7,654 nt of DNA from an uncultured Alphaproteobacteria bacterium (GTDB lineage Bacteria; Pseudomonadota; Alphaproteobacteria; Puniceispirillales; UBA1172): positions 1 to 7,654 of the forward strand of contig CALFYS010000070.1 of assembly GCA_937952245.1 (NCBI GenBank), in the 5' to 3' direction. The notes beneath the pieces were generated by a model. The model had not been told where the DNA came from. It saw nothing but the letters and a program-made list of their open reading frames with translations, and searched no databases. Every line of letters begins with the position of its first letter. The stretch's first letter is position 1. Of the stretch, positions 1 to 6,023 are shown one piece after another. Both the position numbers and the translations under genes were made by a program.

Positions 1-36
1 ATGTTATCTGGCGGCGATTACATGATTTGCGTAAAA

Positions 37-64
37 AAGACATGTTAAAACAACTGTATATAAT
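37..64 (+). promoter_or_regulatory. Predicted sigma70-type promoter of the secreted-protein operon
   Basis: A perfect TATAAT lies at 59-64. A weaker -35 element, AAGACA at 37-42 (4 of 6 bases match TTGACA), sits 16 bp upstream. Transcription would start near 71, giving a leader of about 45 nt before the ATG at 116. The surrounding DNA is very AT-rich, as expected of a promoter. The -10 is convincing and the -35 moderate; the start site is inferred. Confidence 0.6.
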
Positions 65-93
65 GTTAACATAATATAAATTATGCGACATGT
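39..93 (+). repeat. Paired GACATGT direct repeats flanking the promoter
   Basis: The heptamer GACATGT occurs at 39-45 and again at 87-93, 48 bp apart (start to start), bracketing the -10 element. Its core ACATGT is itself palindromic. The related hexamer ATGTTA occurs at 1-6, 42-47 and 63-68. These could be binding sites for a regulator on either side of the promoter. The copies are short and the region is AT-rich, so chance is a real alternative. Confidence 0.25.
63..85. promoter_or_regulatory. Palindromes overlapping the -10 and start site (possible operator)
   Basis: ATGTTAACAT at 63-72 is a perfect 10-bp palindrome that overlaps the last bases of the -10 and the predicted start. It is followed immediately by a second inverted repeat, CATAAT/ATTATG, with arms at 70-75 and 80-85. 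A repressor dimer could bind here, but AT-rich DNA produces such palindromes by chance and no regulator gene is in view. The symmetry is seen directly; the operator role is inference. Confidence 0.3.
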
Positions 94-115
94 GTTTATT
101 AGGGGATAGACCATC

Positions 116-1990
116 ATGTTTAAAAAAATCTATCAATTCAAACTGGCCCTCCTCGTGGGTATGGTCTCTCTCTTGGGCACTGCTTCGGCCAATTTTTCAA
201 CCAAAAGTGTTGGATTGCCAAAAACCACATCAACAAGCGCGGTTTTGAGTAATGTTCTGGTCAGCATGTCAAATGGGACACTGTCGAATACAGACCTATC
301 AGGTTTGAATTTAGATTTATCCAATTGTGGTGGCTCACCCTTGGGTGATCATTTGCTTGATTATCTTGAAAATGAATTGTCTGACGATTTTGATACTGTC
401 GATGAATTGCAATCTGAAATTGACGATCTCGGCGATTGTGATCAATTGGGTGCACAATGGATGCTTGAATTGATTGTTGATAACAGCAGTGATTATCCCT
501 CATCCCTATTAACCGCATCCATGGTAGATGATTTTATTGAACAGCCTGGATATACCATGGATATCCTTGGGGCTGCTGATCTTGCGATCTCTTCCCTTCA
601 GGGTGAATTTGATAATGATTCATTCGTCACGCCACTGACGTCGACTGCCGTTAAAGATTTGATTTGGGGGTCAATCCTTGCCGGGTTTGATTCCAGTGAT
701 CAGGCTGAAGAATTTTACGATAACGACGACAGCAGTAACTTTACACTGGCGAATTTCAAAAGTTGTTACAGCAGTTCTGACAACACCACAGGCGGCAGTA
801 GTGCCTGTACCACAACATCGTCTGAATGGGATTCAATTAGCACGATTGCCAATGCTATCAGCGGTGATAACGCAACTGAATTAACAGCATCTGATATCAC
901 CAATATCATTAATGCTGATAACAGCAGTTTGAATTCAGGCGTTGATCTGACCAATACTGCGCATTTGGATTTCATCAAGGATTGTATCGATGACTTGTCT
1001 GATAGCGCTTCTACGGATGAAGCTGCCGATTGCGCAACATCAGCCACACAAGAAGAAGTTGTATCTTACGAAATCTTTGGGATTTTCAATGATGATTATT
1101 CCGGTACGGTTGATACCACAATGCTGAATAATGCTGGTATTGATGATAATGTATCCACGATTGCCGCTGGCAATACCTGTGGTGCTGACCAAGACGAAAG
1201 TTGTATTACGGCTGTATTGGAATCATCATCCTCATTCTCAAGTGCAGACGATATTTCAACAGCAACCATTTCAACGGTTTTGGCAGATTACTTTGAAGAT
1301 GCGGTTGAAGATGAATCAACAACTGTAGAAACCGCAAGTGGTACAACAGGTTGTGATGACAATAACACCACCTTTAACGTGCCTAACCCCCCTTCTCTAT
1401 GCCGCAGTTTTGCCAATTGGAATTGCACCAGTTTGACAACGGGCATTTCGGTTCATTGGGATGACAATGGTAAAGGCGCGGTGCGGGCTGACTCATCAAC
1501 ATTTACAGGGTCTTCATATCAATTGCGGGCAAAGCTTGTGATTGGCACCGTGACACGGACAAAAACATTAAACGGTACGTTTAATTTACAGGCTGCTGTA
1601 AGTGGCGCACAACAAGGGTATAAAACAGGCACAAAACCTGGCTGGTGGAAACATTATGATGCCCTTGAATTGGCGGCCAGCCAGTGCACCAGTTGGGGCG
1701 GCACTTTGGCCAAATATGCTGAGATTCAAGCTGCCAATACAGCAGTTTCTGGCACATTGGTTTCTAATAACACTCGGGTTGTTTTCCGTGCCGATGATGG
1801 CAACGCCACATCTGTGAAAACAACAAACAGCAATAATGGCCGTTTTCAGTGTTCTGAAGATTTCAAACAGAATTCGACAAACCAAGATAGATACATCTAT
1901 GACACAGGGCCAAAAGCACCGGAATGTAATGGAGAAGATGATCCAGAAAACTTTACTTTCCTTTGCAAAGACGTCCCAAGTTGTAATTGA
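116..1990 (+). CDS. Large secreted acidic Cys-rich protein with EF-hand-like modules; function unknown
   Basis: I do not recognise this 624-aa protein. It starts with a Sec signal peptide: Lys residues at 3-4, a hydrophobic core at about 10-22 and a probable cut after Ala23-Ser-Ala25. AGGGGA at 101-106, 9 bp upstream, supports the start. Residues 60-410 are acidic and Ser/Thr/Asp/Asn-rich, with cysteine pairs at 71/108, 217/231, 290/306 and 355/363 separated by helix-acidic loop-helix segments. Loops such as YDNDDSSNF (201-209) and FNDDYSG (324-330) resemble degenerate EF-hand calcium loops lacking the final Glu. Residues 429-510 look beta-rich. Residues 515-619 have a C-type-lectin-like layout: Cys524 followed by SWGGTLA, inner Cys579 and Cys604, then FLC at 617. 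All 16 cysteines could form disulfides, which fits a periplasmic or extracellular protein. There is no transmembrane anchor or lipobox. A calcium-stabilised surface or secreted binding protein is plausible but unproven. Its GC is lower than that of the genes downstream. Confidence 0.85.
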   Translation: MFKKIYQFKLALLVGMVSLLGTASANFSTKSVGLPKTTSTSAVLSNVLVSMSNGTLSNTDLSGLNLDLSNCGGSPLGDHLLDYLENELSDDFDTVDELQSEIDDLGDCDQLGAQWMLELIVDNSSDYPSSLLTASMVDDFIEQPGYTMDILGAADLAISSLQGEFDNDSFVTPLTSTAVKDLIWGSILAGFDSSDQAEEFYDNDDSSNFTLANFKSCYSSSDNTTGGSSACTTTSSEWDSISTIANAISGDNATELTASDITNIINADNSSLNSGVDLTNTAHLDFIKDCIDDLSDSASTDEAADCATSATQEEVVSYEIFGIFNDDYSGTVDTTMLNNAGIDDNVSTIAAGNTCGADQDESCITAVLESSSSFSSADDISTATISTVLADYFEDAVEDESTTVETASGTTGCDDNNTTFNVPNPPSLCRSFANWNCTSLTTGISVHWDDNGKGAVRADSSTFTGSSYQLRAKLVIGTVTRTKTLNGTFNLQAAVSGAQQGYKTGTKPGWWKHYDALELAASQCTSWGGTLAKYAEIQAANTAVSGTLVSNNTRVVFRADDGNATSVKTTNSNNGRFQCSEDFKQNSTNQDRYIYDTGPKAPECNGEDDPENFTFLCKDVPSCN

Positions 1991-2005
1991 TAAAAGGAAA
2001 AGATC

Positions 2006-2344
2006 ATGACTATTTTTAAACCTTCATCTTTCATTGCTGTCGTGGCTTTAGTGGGCAGTACCTTTGCAGGTTCTGTTCAAGCCGCGCCCGCACTTTCCAT
2101 TTCTTGCAGCAGCAATGATGTGACGTTTTCAATGACGGGTCTAAGCACGTCAAGTGATGTCACGCTTTCTGCCAGTGATGATAATTCGACTTGGGATAAT
2201 CTTGGCTCAGACACACCATCAACTGCCAGCCTTTCGATCACTGTGCCATCACTCACTGATGTGGCCAGTAACATTGATAATGTCAGTGAAGCCACGTTTA
2301 AGATTACCCAAGGCAGCAATACCGATACCGCATCTTGCCCTTAA
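2006..2344 (+). CDS. Small secreted beta-sandwich-like protein; function unknown
   Basis: This 112-aa protein begins with a signal peptide: hydrophobic stretch at about 9-22 and a likely cut after Val24-Gln-Ala26. The mature part of about 86 residues is made of alternating short strands rich in Ser, Thr, Asp and Asn. It contains a DDNSTWDNLG segment (58-67) of the kind seen in fibronectin-III/Ig-like folds. Its only two cysteines, Cys34 and Cys111, lie near the two ends of the mature chain, so one disulfide could clasp the domain. A purine-rich ribosome site (AAAGGAAAAG, roughly 1992-2002) precedes the ATG. The gene lies 15 bp after the large secreted protein and before a terminator, so the two are probably co-transcribed and may act together. 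The fold assignment is inference from pattern; no family is recognised. Confidence 0.8.
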   Translation: MTIFKPSSFIAVVALVGSTFAGSVQAAPALSISCSSNDVTFSMTGLSTSSDVTLSASDDNSTWDNLGSDTPSTASLSITVPSLTDVASNIDNVSEATFKITQGSNTDTASCP

Positions 2345-2393
2345 TGCTTGAATACGCATGATGCAGATTGAGCCATGAGGCCTATATTAAGAT

Positions 2394-2425
2394 AAAAACC
2401 TGATGTCATTGGCATCAGGTTTTTT
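2394..2425 (+). terminator. Rho-independent terminator after the secreted pair
   Basis: A perfect 7-bp stem CCTGATG (2399-2405) / CATCAGG (2413-2419) with a 7-nt loop is followed by six T residues (2420-2425). It is preceded by five A residues (2394-2398) that can lengthen the stem. The symmetrical A-stem-T layout could also work on the minus strand. It separates the secreted pair from the thiamine operon. Confidence 0.9.
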
Positions 2426-2427
2426 CT

Positions 2428-2456
2428 TTGACCTGCGGTAAATCCTGTCCTAGATT
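2428..2456 (+). promoter_or_regulatory. Predicted promoter of the thiamine transport operon
   Basis: TTGACC at 2428-2433 (5 of 6 matches to the -35 consensus) and TAGATT at 2451-2456 (4 of 6 matches to the -10) are separated by an ideal 17 bp. The expected start, about 7 nt past the -10, is near 2463, the first base of the riboswitch P1 stem. The position between a terminator and a riboswitch makes a promoter necessary here, which strengthens the call. Confidence 0.65.
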
Positions 2457-2462
2457 GGCACA

Positions 2463-2542
2463 ACTCTTGGGGTGTCATCGAGATGATGACTGAGAAATTA
2501 CCCATTGAACCTGAACCAGGTTATGCTGGCGGAGGAAAGAGT
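2463..2542 (+). promoter_or_regulatory. TPP riboswitch aptamer (THI element)
   Basis: The RNA binds thiamine diphosphate and normally lowers expression of downstream thiamine genes when TPP is plentiful. All conserved blocks are present: CTTGGGGTG (2466-2474), CTGAGA (2490-2495), ACCC then TTGAACCTGA (2500-2514), and a GCTGGCGGAGGAAAGAG-type 3' block (2525-2541). Pairings fit the family: P1 ACTCTT 2463-2468 with AAGAGT 2537-2542; P2 GGG 2470-2472 with CCC 2501-2503; a short P3 GTCATC 2474-2479 with GATGAC 2485-2490; P4 CCT 2510-2512 with AGG 2533-2535; P5 CCAG 2516-2519 with CTGG 2526-2529. It precedes thiB by 104 nt, matching its expected target. Confidence 0.96.
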
Positions 2543-2545
2543 CTC

Positions 2546-2570
2546 ATAAAACCGCTTCAATCGGTTTTAT
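2546..2570 (+). promoter_or_regulatory. Hairpin in the riboswitch expression platform (possible weak terminator)
   Basis: A perfect 9-bp inverted repeat, ATAAAACCG (2546-2554) and CGGTTTTAT (2562-2570), encloses a 7-nt loop and begins 3 nt after P1. Its T4 run is inside the 3' arm, the GC part is only 3 bp, and no U-tract follows, so it is a poor intrinsic terminator by itself. It may be a ligand-dependent terminator, a pause site or a structural spacer. The hairpin is seen; its role is inferred. Confidence 0.5.
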
Positions 2571-2602
2571 CATCTGACCCCGACAGCATCTGCACCTGAA
2601 CA

Positions 2603-2626
2603 CATGATATTAGACATAATGTCATG
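2603..2626 (+). promoter_or_regulatory. Hairpin just upstream of the thiB ribosome site
   Basis: CATGATATTA (2603-2612) pairs with TAATGTCATG (2617-2626) over 10 bp, including one U-G wobble, around a GACA tetraloop. It ends about 10 nt before the AGGAG ribosome site of thiB at 2636-2640. It does not cover that site directly, but could guide folding of the leader or affect ribosome access as part of the riboswitch expression platform. Confidence 0.45.
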
Positions 2627-2646
2627 GGAAAGCATAGGAGCATAAG

Positions 2647-3660
2647 ATGCTGAAATATATAACAATAATGGCAATGGTGATTGCCTCTTTCACACAGATC
2701 GCGAAAGCCGATGACAAGCCTGAATTGGTGATTTACACCTATGACAGTTTTGCTGGCGAATGGGGCCCCGGCCCTCAAATCAAGGCTGAATTTGAAAAAA
2801 CCTGCAATTGCACCGTGACCTTTGTCGGTCTTGATTCATCGGTTGGGATTTTGGGGCGTATTCAATTGGAAGGCGCGTCATCAAAGGCGGATATTGCCCT
2901 TGGATTGGACACCAGCCTAACGTCAATCGCCGCTGAGACCGGGCTTTTTGCTGAACATACCCTTGAAACCCGCGGTAAATTGGCATTACCCGCTGATGTT
3001 GGTTATTGGGATGACAAACATTTCGTGCCGTTTGATTGGGGTTATTTTGCATTTAATTATGACACCAAACGTGTCAGCACGCCGCCCTCCTCGTTTGAAG
3101 AGCTGATCGCGGCGGATAATGACCTGAAAATCGTGATCCAAGACCCCCGCACCTCAACCCCGGGCTTGGGGCTGATGCTCTGGGTGAACGCGGTTTATGG
3201 CGATAAAGCCCCTGAAATTTGGGCAAAACTTGCGCCAAAACTGGTGACGGTCACCAAAGGATGGTGGGATTCCTATTCCATGTTCCTTGAAGGCGAAGCC
3301 GATATGGTGCTGTCCTATTCAACCTCTCCGGCGTATCATTTGATCGCTGAAGGCAAGGATCATTACGCCGCCGCGCCGTTTACCGATGGCCATTATATGC
3401 AGGTTGAGGTTGCCGGCGTTCTGAAATCATCGAAAAAGCCTGCCCTCGCCCGTTTGTTTTTGCAAAAGCTGATGGAAAAAGAGATGCAGTCCATTCTGCC
3501 GACAACCAATTGGATGTATCCCGCGGCGAAATCAGCGGATGTGCCCGAAGGGTTCGGCGGTTTGATCCAGCCGGAAAAAAGCTTCCTCTTTTCGCCTGAA
3601 GTGGTGGCGACCAACCGTGATGCCTGGACAAAGACCTGGGTTGACGGGTTAAGCCAATAA
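2647..3660 (+). CDS. thiB: Thiamine ABC transporter, periplasmic substrate-binding protein ThiB (TbpA)
   Basis: ThiB captures thiamine, thiamine phosphate and thiamine diphosphate in the periplasm and passes them to the ThiP-ThiQ importer. The 337-aa length is close to the E. coli protein. A signal peptide covers about residues 1-21 with a likely cut after Ala19-Lys-Ala21. Family blocks recognised from E. coli TbpA run the whole length: YTYDSFAGEWGPGP (30-43), KADIALGLD (80-88), FDWGYFAFNYD (129-139), QDPRTSTPGLG (165-175), VTVTKGWW (200-207), LSYSTSPAYH (222-231) and NWMYP (288-292). The start is fixed by AGGAG at 2636-2640 and an in-frame TAG at 2635-2637. It is the first gene after the TPP riboswitch, 20 bp ahead of thiP, so its regulation by TPP is expected. 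Two cysteines, CNC at 53-55, also occur in the E. coli protein. Confidence 0.97.
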   Translation: MLKYITIMAMVIASFTQIAKADDKPELVIYTYDSFAGEWGPGPQIKAEFEKTCNCTVTFVGLDSSVGILGRIQLEGASSKADIALGLDTSLTSIAAETGLFAEHTLETRGKLALPADVGYWDDKHFVPFDWGYFAFNYDTKRVSTPPSSFEELIAADNDLKIVIQDPRTSTPGLGLMLWVNAVYGDKAPEIWAKLAPKLVTVTKGWWDSYSMFLEGEADMVLSYSTSPAYHLIAEGKDHYAAAPFTDGHYMQVEVAGVLKSSKKPALARLFLQKLMEKEMQSILPTTNWMYPAAKSADVPEGFGGLIQPEKSFLFSPEVVATNRDAWTKTWVDGLSQ

Positions 3661-3680
3661 TCAATATCGGGGATAGAGCC

Positions 3681-5351
3681 ATGACCATGTCAATCTATCC
3701 CCGTCAAACCGTCATGGCCGCGATGGTTGTGGCGGTTGTTTTGCTTTTATTCGGGCTTGGGGCAATCGCCTCGCTTATTGTTGCCCCCAGCACGATTCAG
3801 ACGAATATGACGGCGGATCAATCGTTATGGTCAGCGTTGATTGGGGCGATTGATCGCTCCCGCCTTCTCTACAGTTTGAAAAACGCTGGATTGCAAGCCA
3901 GTCTTTCGGTGATCTTCTCCATTGTCATTGCCATTCCCGCGGCGATTGCTGTGGCAAGACGGCCAGATTGGCTGGGGATCAAAGGCTTGGTGATGGTGAT
4001 CAGCCTTGCCATGGTGTTGCCCAGCACCGTTGCCGCCATGGGGTTGCTGGCGGTTTGGGGACGGAACGGCATGGTGGCTAGTCTTTGCGGCGGGGGTTGC
4101 GGGGATATGTCAATCTATGGCCTGCATGGGGTCGTGATCGCTCATATGATGCTGAACGTGCCTTTGGTGATGCGGGTCATGATCCCATTATTGAATGCGG
4201 TGCACCAATCAAAATGGCGCAACGCCGCGTTATTGGGGTTATCCCCATGGGAACGGTTTCGTCATATCGAATGGCCAGCCATCCGCGGGGTCATCCCGGG
4301 CTTGGCAAGTTTAATCTTTATGCTGTGTTTCACGTCTTTTGCGCTGGTCTTGATGCTGGGCGGCGGGCCTAAAGTCACGACATTGGAAGTTGAAATCTAC
4401 AGCGCGGTTCGATTTGAGTTTAATTTACTGGCCGCCGCGGGGTTAAGCCTTATCCAATTTGCTTTCATGGCCTTGGTGGTGGCGTCCTTTGCCTTTTGGG
4501 GCGGATGGCACGCCTCTGGTGATCTGCGGAGCTTGACCAATCCCCTGCCCCGACATGACTTGGGCGCAACAGACCGATTGTGGGATATGCTGGTGATGGG
4601 CGGGATTATTCTTCTGGTGGCCTTGCCTGTGGTGATGGTGGGCATCAGGGGGCTGAATATGGATCTGCTGACATTGCTGAAGCGCCCGCAATTCTATGAC
4701 GCGGCGAAGGCCAGTTTCAGCGTCGCCATGACGACGTCTTTCTTGGTAACGGGACTGTCGCTGATCATGGCTTACGGTAAAGCGAGCCTGTCTTTATCCC
4801 ATCGGCATCGCGCCTTGCCTTTTGCGGGGCTGATGCGGGTGGTGTTGGACCAAGGCGTGCTGCTTTATCTGGTGATCCCATCGGTGGTCTTGGGGACAGC
4901 GGCTTTTATTGTGTTGCGCGGCTGGGGAGATGTGTTTGGCTATGCTTTTGCTGTTGTGGTCATGGCCAATACGTTGCTGACCTTGCCTTTTGCCTATCGC
5001 CTGTTGGAACGTCGCTTAACCGGCATTTTAGCCCAGCATGACCGATTATCCCTGCAATTGGGGGTGATGGGGTGGCATCGCCTTAAAATCCTGACCTTGC
5101 CGGCTCTGCGTTATGATCTGGGGTTGGTGGCGGGGTTGACCGCGGCGTTATCCATCGGTGATTTGGGGGTGATCGCGCTTTTTGCCAGCGCGGATTTCCG
5201 GACATTGCCATGGTTGCTGTATCAATTATCCGGTAAATATGCCGCCGATGAAGCCGCGGCGCTGGCTTTTGTCTTGATGCTGGTGACGATCACATTCTTC
5301 TGGTTGGGGCGTGTGGTGATCAGCCGACTATGCGGAGGGCGTTATGCTTGA
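3681..5351 (+). CDS. thiP: Thiamine ABC transporter, inner-membrane permease ThiP
   Basis: ThiP is the membrane channel of the thiamine importer. It is a fused double permease in which each half carries a BPD_transp_1-type domain, giving about 12 membrane helices. The 556 residues are slightly longer than the E. coli protein (about 536). The two cytoplasmic EAA coupling regions that dock on the ATPase are visible: AALLGLSPWERFRHIEWPAI (182-201) and SLQLGVMGWHRLKILTLPAL (456-475). Other ThiP hallmarks are LIFMLCFTSFALVLMLGGGP (211-230) and SIGDLGVIALF followed by DFRTLPW (491-511). GGGGA at 3669-3673 lies 7 bp before the ATG; a second in-frame ATG at 3687 is possible. Its 3' end overlaps thiQ by 8 nt, implying translational coupling. 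Confidence 0.97.
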   Translation: MTMSIYPRQTVMAAMVVAVVLLLFGLGAIASLIVAPSTIQTNMTADQSLWSALIGAIDRSRLLYSLKNAGLQASLSVIFSIVIAIPAAIAVARRPDWLGIKGLVMVISLAMVLPSTVAAMGLLAVWGRNGMVASLCGGGCGDMSIYGLHGVVIAHMMLNVPLVMRVMIPLLNAVHQSKWRNAALLGLSPWERFRHIEWPAIRGVIPGLASLIFMLCFTSFALVLMLGGGPKVTTLEVEIYSAVRFEFNLLAAAGLSLIQFAFMALVVASFAFWGGWHASGDLRSLTNPLPRHDLGATDRLWDMLVMGGIILLVALPVVMVGIRGLNMDLLTLLKRPQFYDAAKASFSVAMTTSFLVTGLSLIMAYGKASLSLSHRHRALPFAGLMRVVLDQGVLLYLVIPSVVLGTAAFIVLRGWGDVFGYAFAVVVMANTLLTLPFAYRLLERRLTGILAQHDRLSLQLGVMGWHRLKILTLPALRYDLGLVAGLTAALSIGDLGVIALFASADFRTLPWLLYQLSGKYAADEAAALAFVLMLVTITFFWLGRVVISRLCGGRYA

Positions 5352-5973
5352 GGTTAAAGACCTGCGGTTTTCATATCCATCTTCAGCCGATGAATTTGCT
5401 TTTGATCTCACCGTTCAGCGCGGGGAAATTGCCGTGGTGCAAGGCCGCTCGGGCATTGGCAAATCCACCTTGCTGAACCTGATCGCGGGGTTTTTATCGC
5501 CTGTCAGCGGGGCAATTTCTTGGCAGGGGCAGGATTTAACCGCCCTTCCCCCGCAAAAACGCCCGCTTTCGATGATCTTTCAAGATGGCAATCTGTTTGA
5601 CCATTTGTCCTGCCGTCATAACGTGGCTTTGGGGTTAAGACCGTCTTTATCCCTTAATGCCGCTGAATGGCAGGCGGTTGACAAAGCTTTGGACGCGGTG
5701 GGGGTCTTGCCGCTTAAAACCCGCAAGCCCAGTGATATATCCGGCGGCCAACAGCAACGTGTTGCCCTTGCAAGGGCGTTGATTAGGGCGGAATGGCAGG
5801 ATTGCCATTTGCTGCTTTTTGATGAGCCGTTCAGCGCCCTTGATACCGAAACACGGCTCGATTGCATCGAACATATCAAAACCGTGGTCAAGACCAAATC
5901 CATGGCGGCATTGATGGTCAGCCATGACCCCGAAGATGCCAAACGTCTTGCGGCTAAAGTCTTCACAATTTAA
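5344..5973 (+). CDS. thiQ: Thiamine ABC transporter, ATP-binding protein ThiQ
   Basis: ThiQ is the cytoplasmic ATPase that powers thiamine import. All ABC motifs are intact in 209 residues: Walker A GRSGIGKST (34-42), Q-loop Gln80, signature ISGGQQQR (132-139), Walker B LLLFDEP (156-162), D-loop SALD (164-167) and switch His194. It begins inside the end of thiP (ATGCTTGA shared, 5344-5351) with GGAGG at 5334-5338, so the two are probably coupled. It is about 20 residues shorter than the E. coli protein (232 aa). It stops at KVFTI, just where the usual final strand-turn (DGRI-like) would follow. The +1 frame downstream does not restore that strand, so this looks like a natural short form and not a frameshift. 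All catalytic parts are present. Confidence 0.96.
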   Translation: MLEVKDLRFSYPSSADEFAFDLTVQRGEIAVVQGRSGIGKSTLLNLIAGFLSPVSGAISWQGQDLTALPPQKRPLSMIFQDGNLFDHLSCRHNVALGLRPSLSLNAAEWQAVDKALDAVGVLPLKTRKPSDISGGQQQRVALARALIRAEWQDCHLLLFDEPFSALDTETRLDCIEHIKTVVKTKSMAALMVSHDPEDAKRLAAKVFTI

Positions 5974-6023
5974 GATCAATCCTGACAGGCAATTAAACCT
6001 TGTGTTGAATAAAGGATGATCCG

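Noticed and set aside
1..48. Short open frame at the left edge (15 codons ending TAA at 46-48)
   Set aside because: It could be the tail of an upstream gene, but it is too short to judge, has no recognisable sequence, and runs into the predicted -35 region.
116..1990. RTX-type calcium repeats or a type IV pilin in the large secreted protein
   Set aside because: There are no GGxGxDxxx nonapeptides, and the N-terminus is an ordinary cleaved signal peptide without a prepilin G-F-x-x-x-E site.
4085..4372. Overlapping plus-strand open frame of 95 codons inside thiP
   Set aside because: It lies wholly within thiP in another frame, has no clear ribosome site, and thiP is strongly supported by family motifs through this stretch.
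5616..5979. Long minus-strand open frames opposite thiQ and opposite the ThDP enzyme gene
   Set aside because: They are antisense shadows of well-supported genes, with no signal, motif or ribosome site of their own.
5982..6010. Possible promoter before the ThDP enzyme (CTGACA, 17 bp, TTGAAT)
   Set aside because: The spacing is good, but the start would fall at about 6017, after the AAAGGA ribosome site, leaving the mRNA without it. Read-through from thiQ is simpler.
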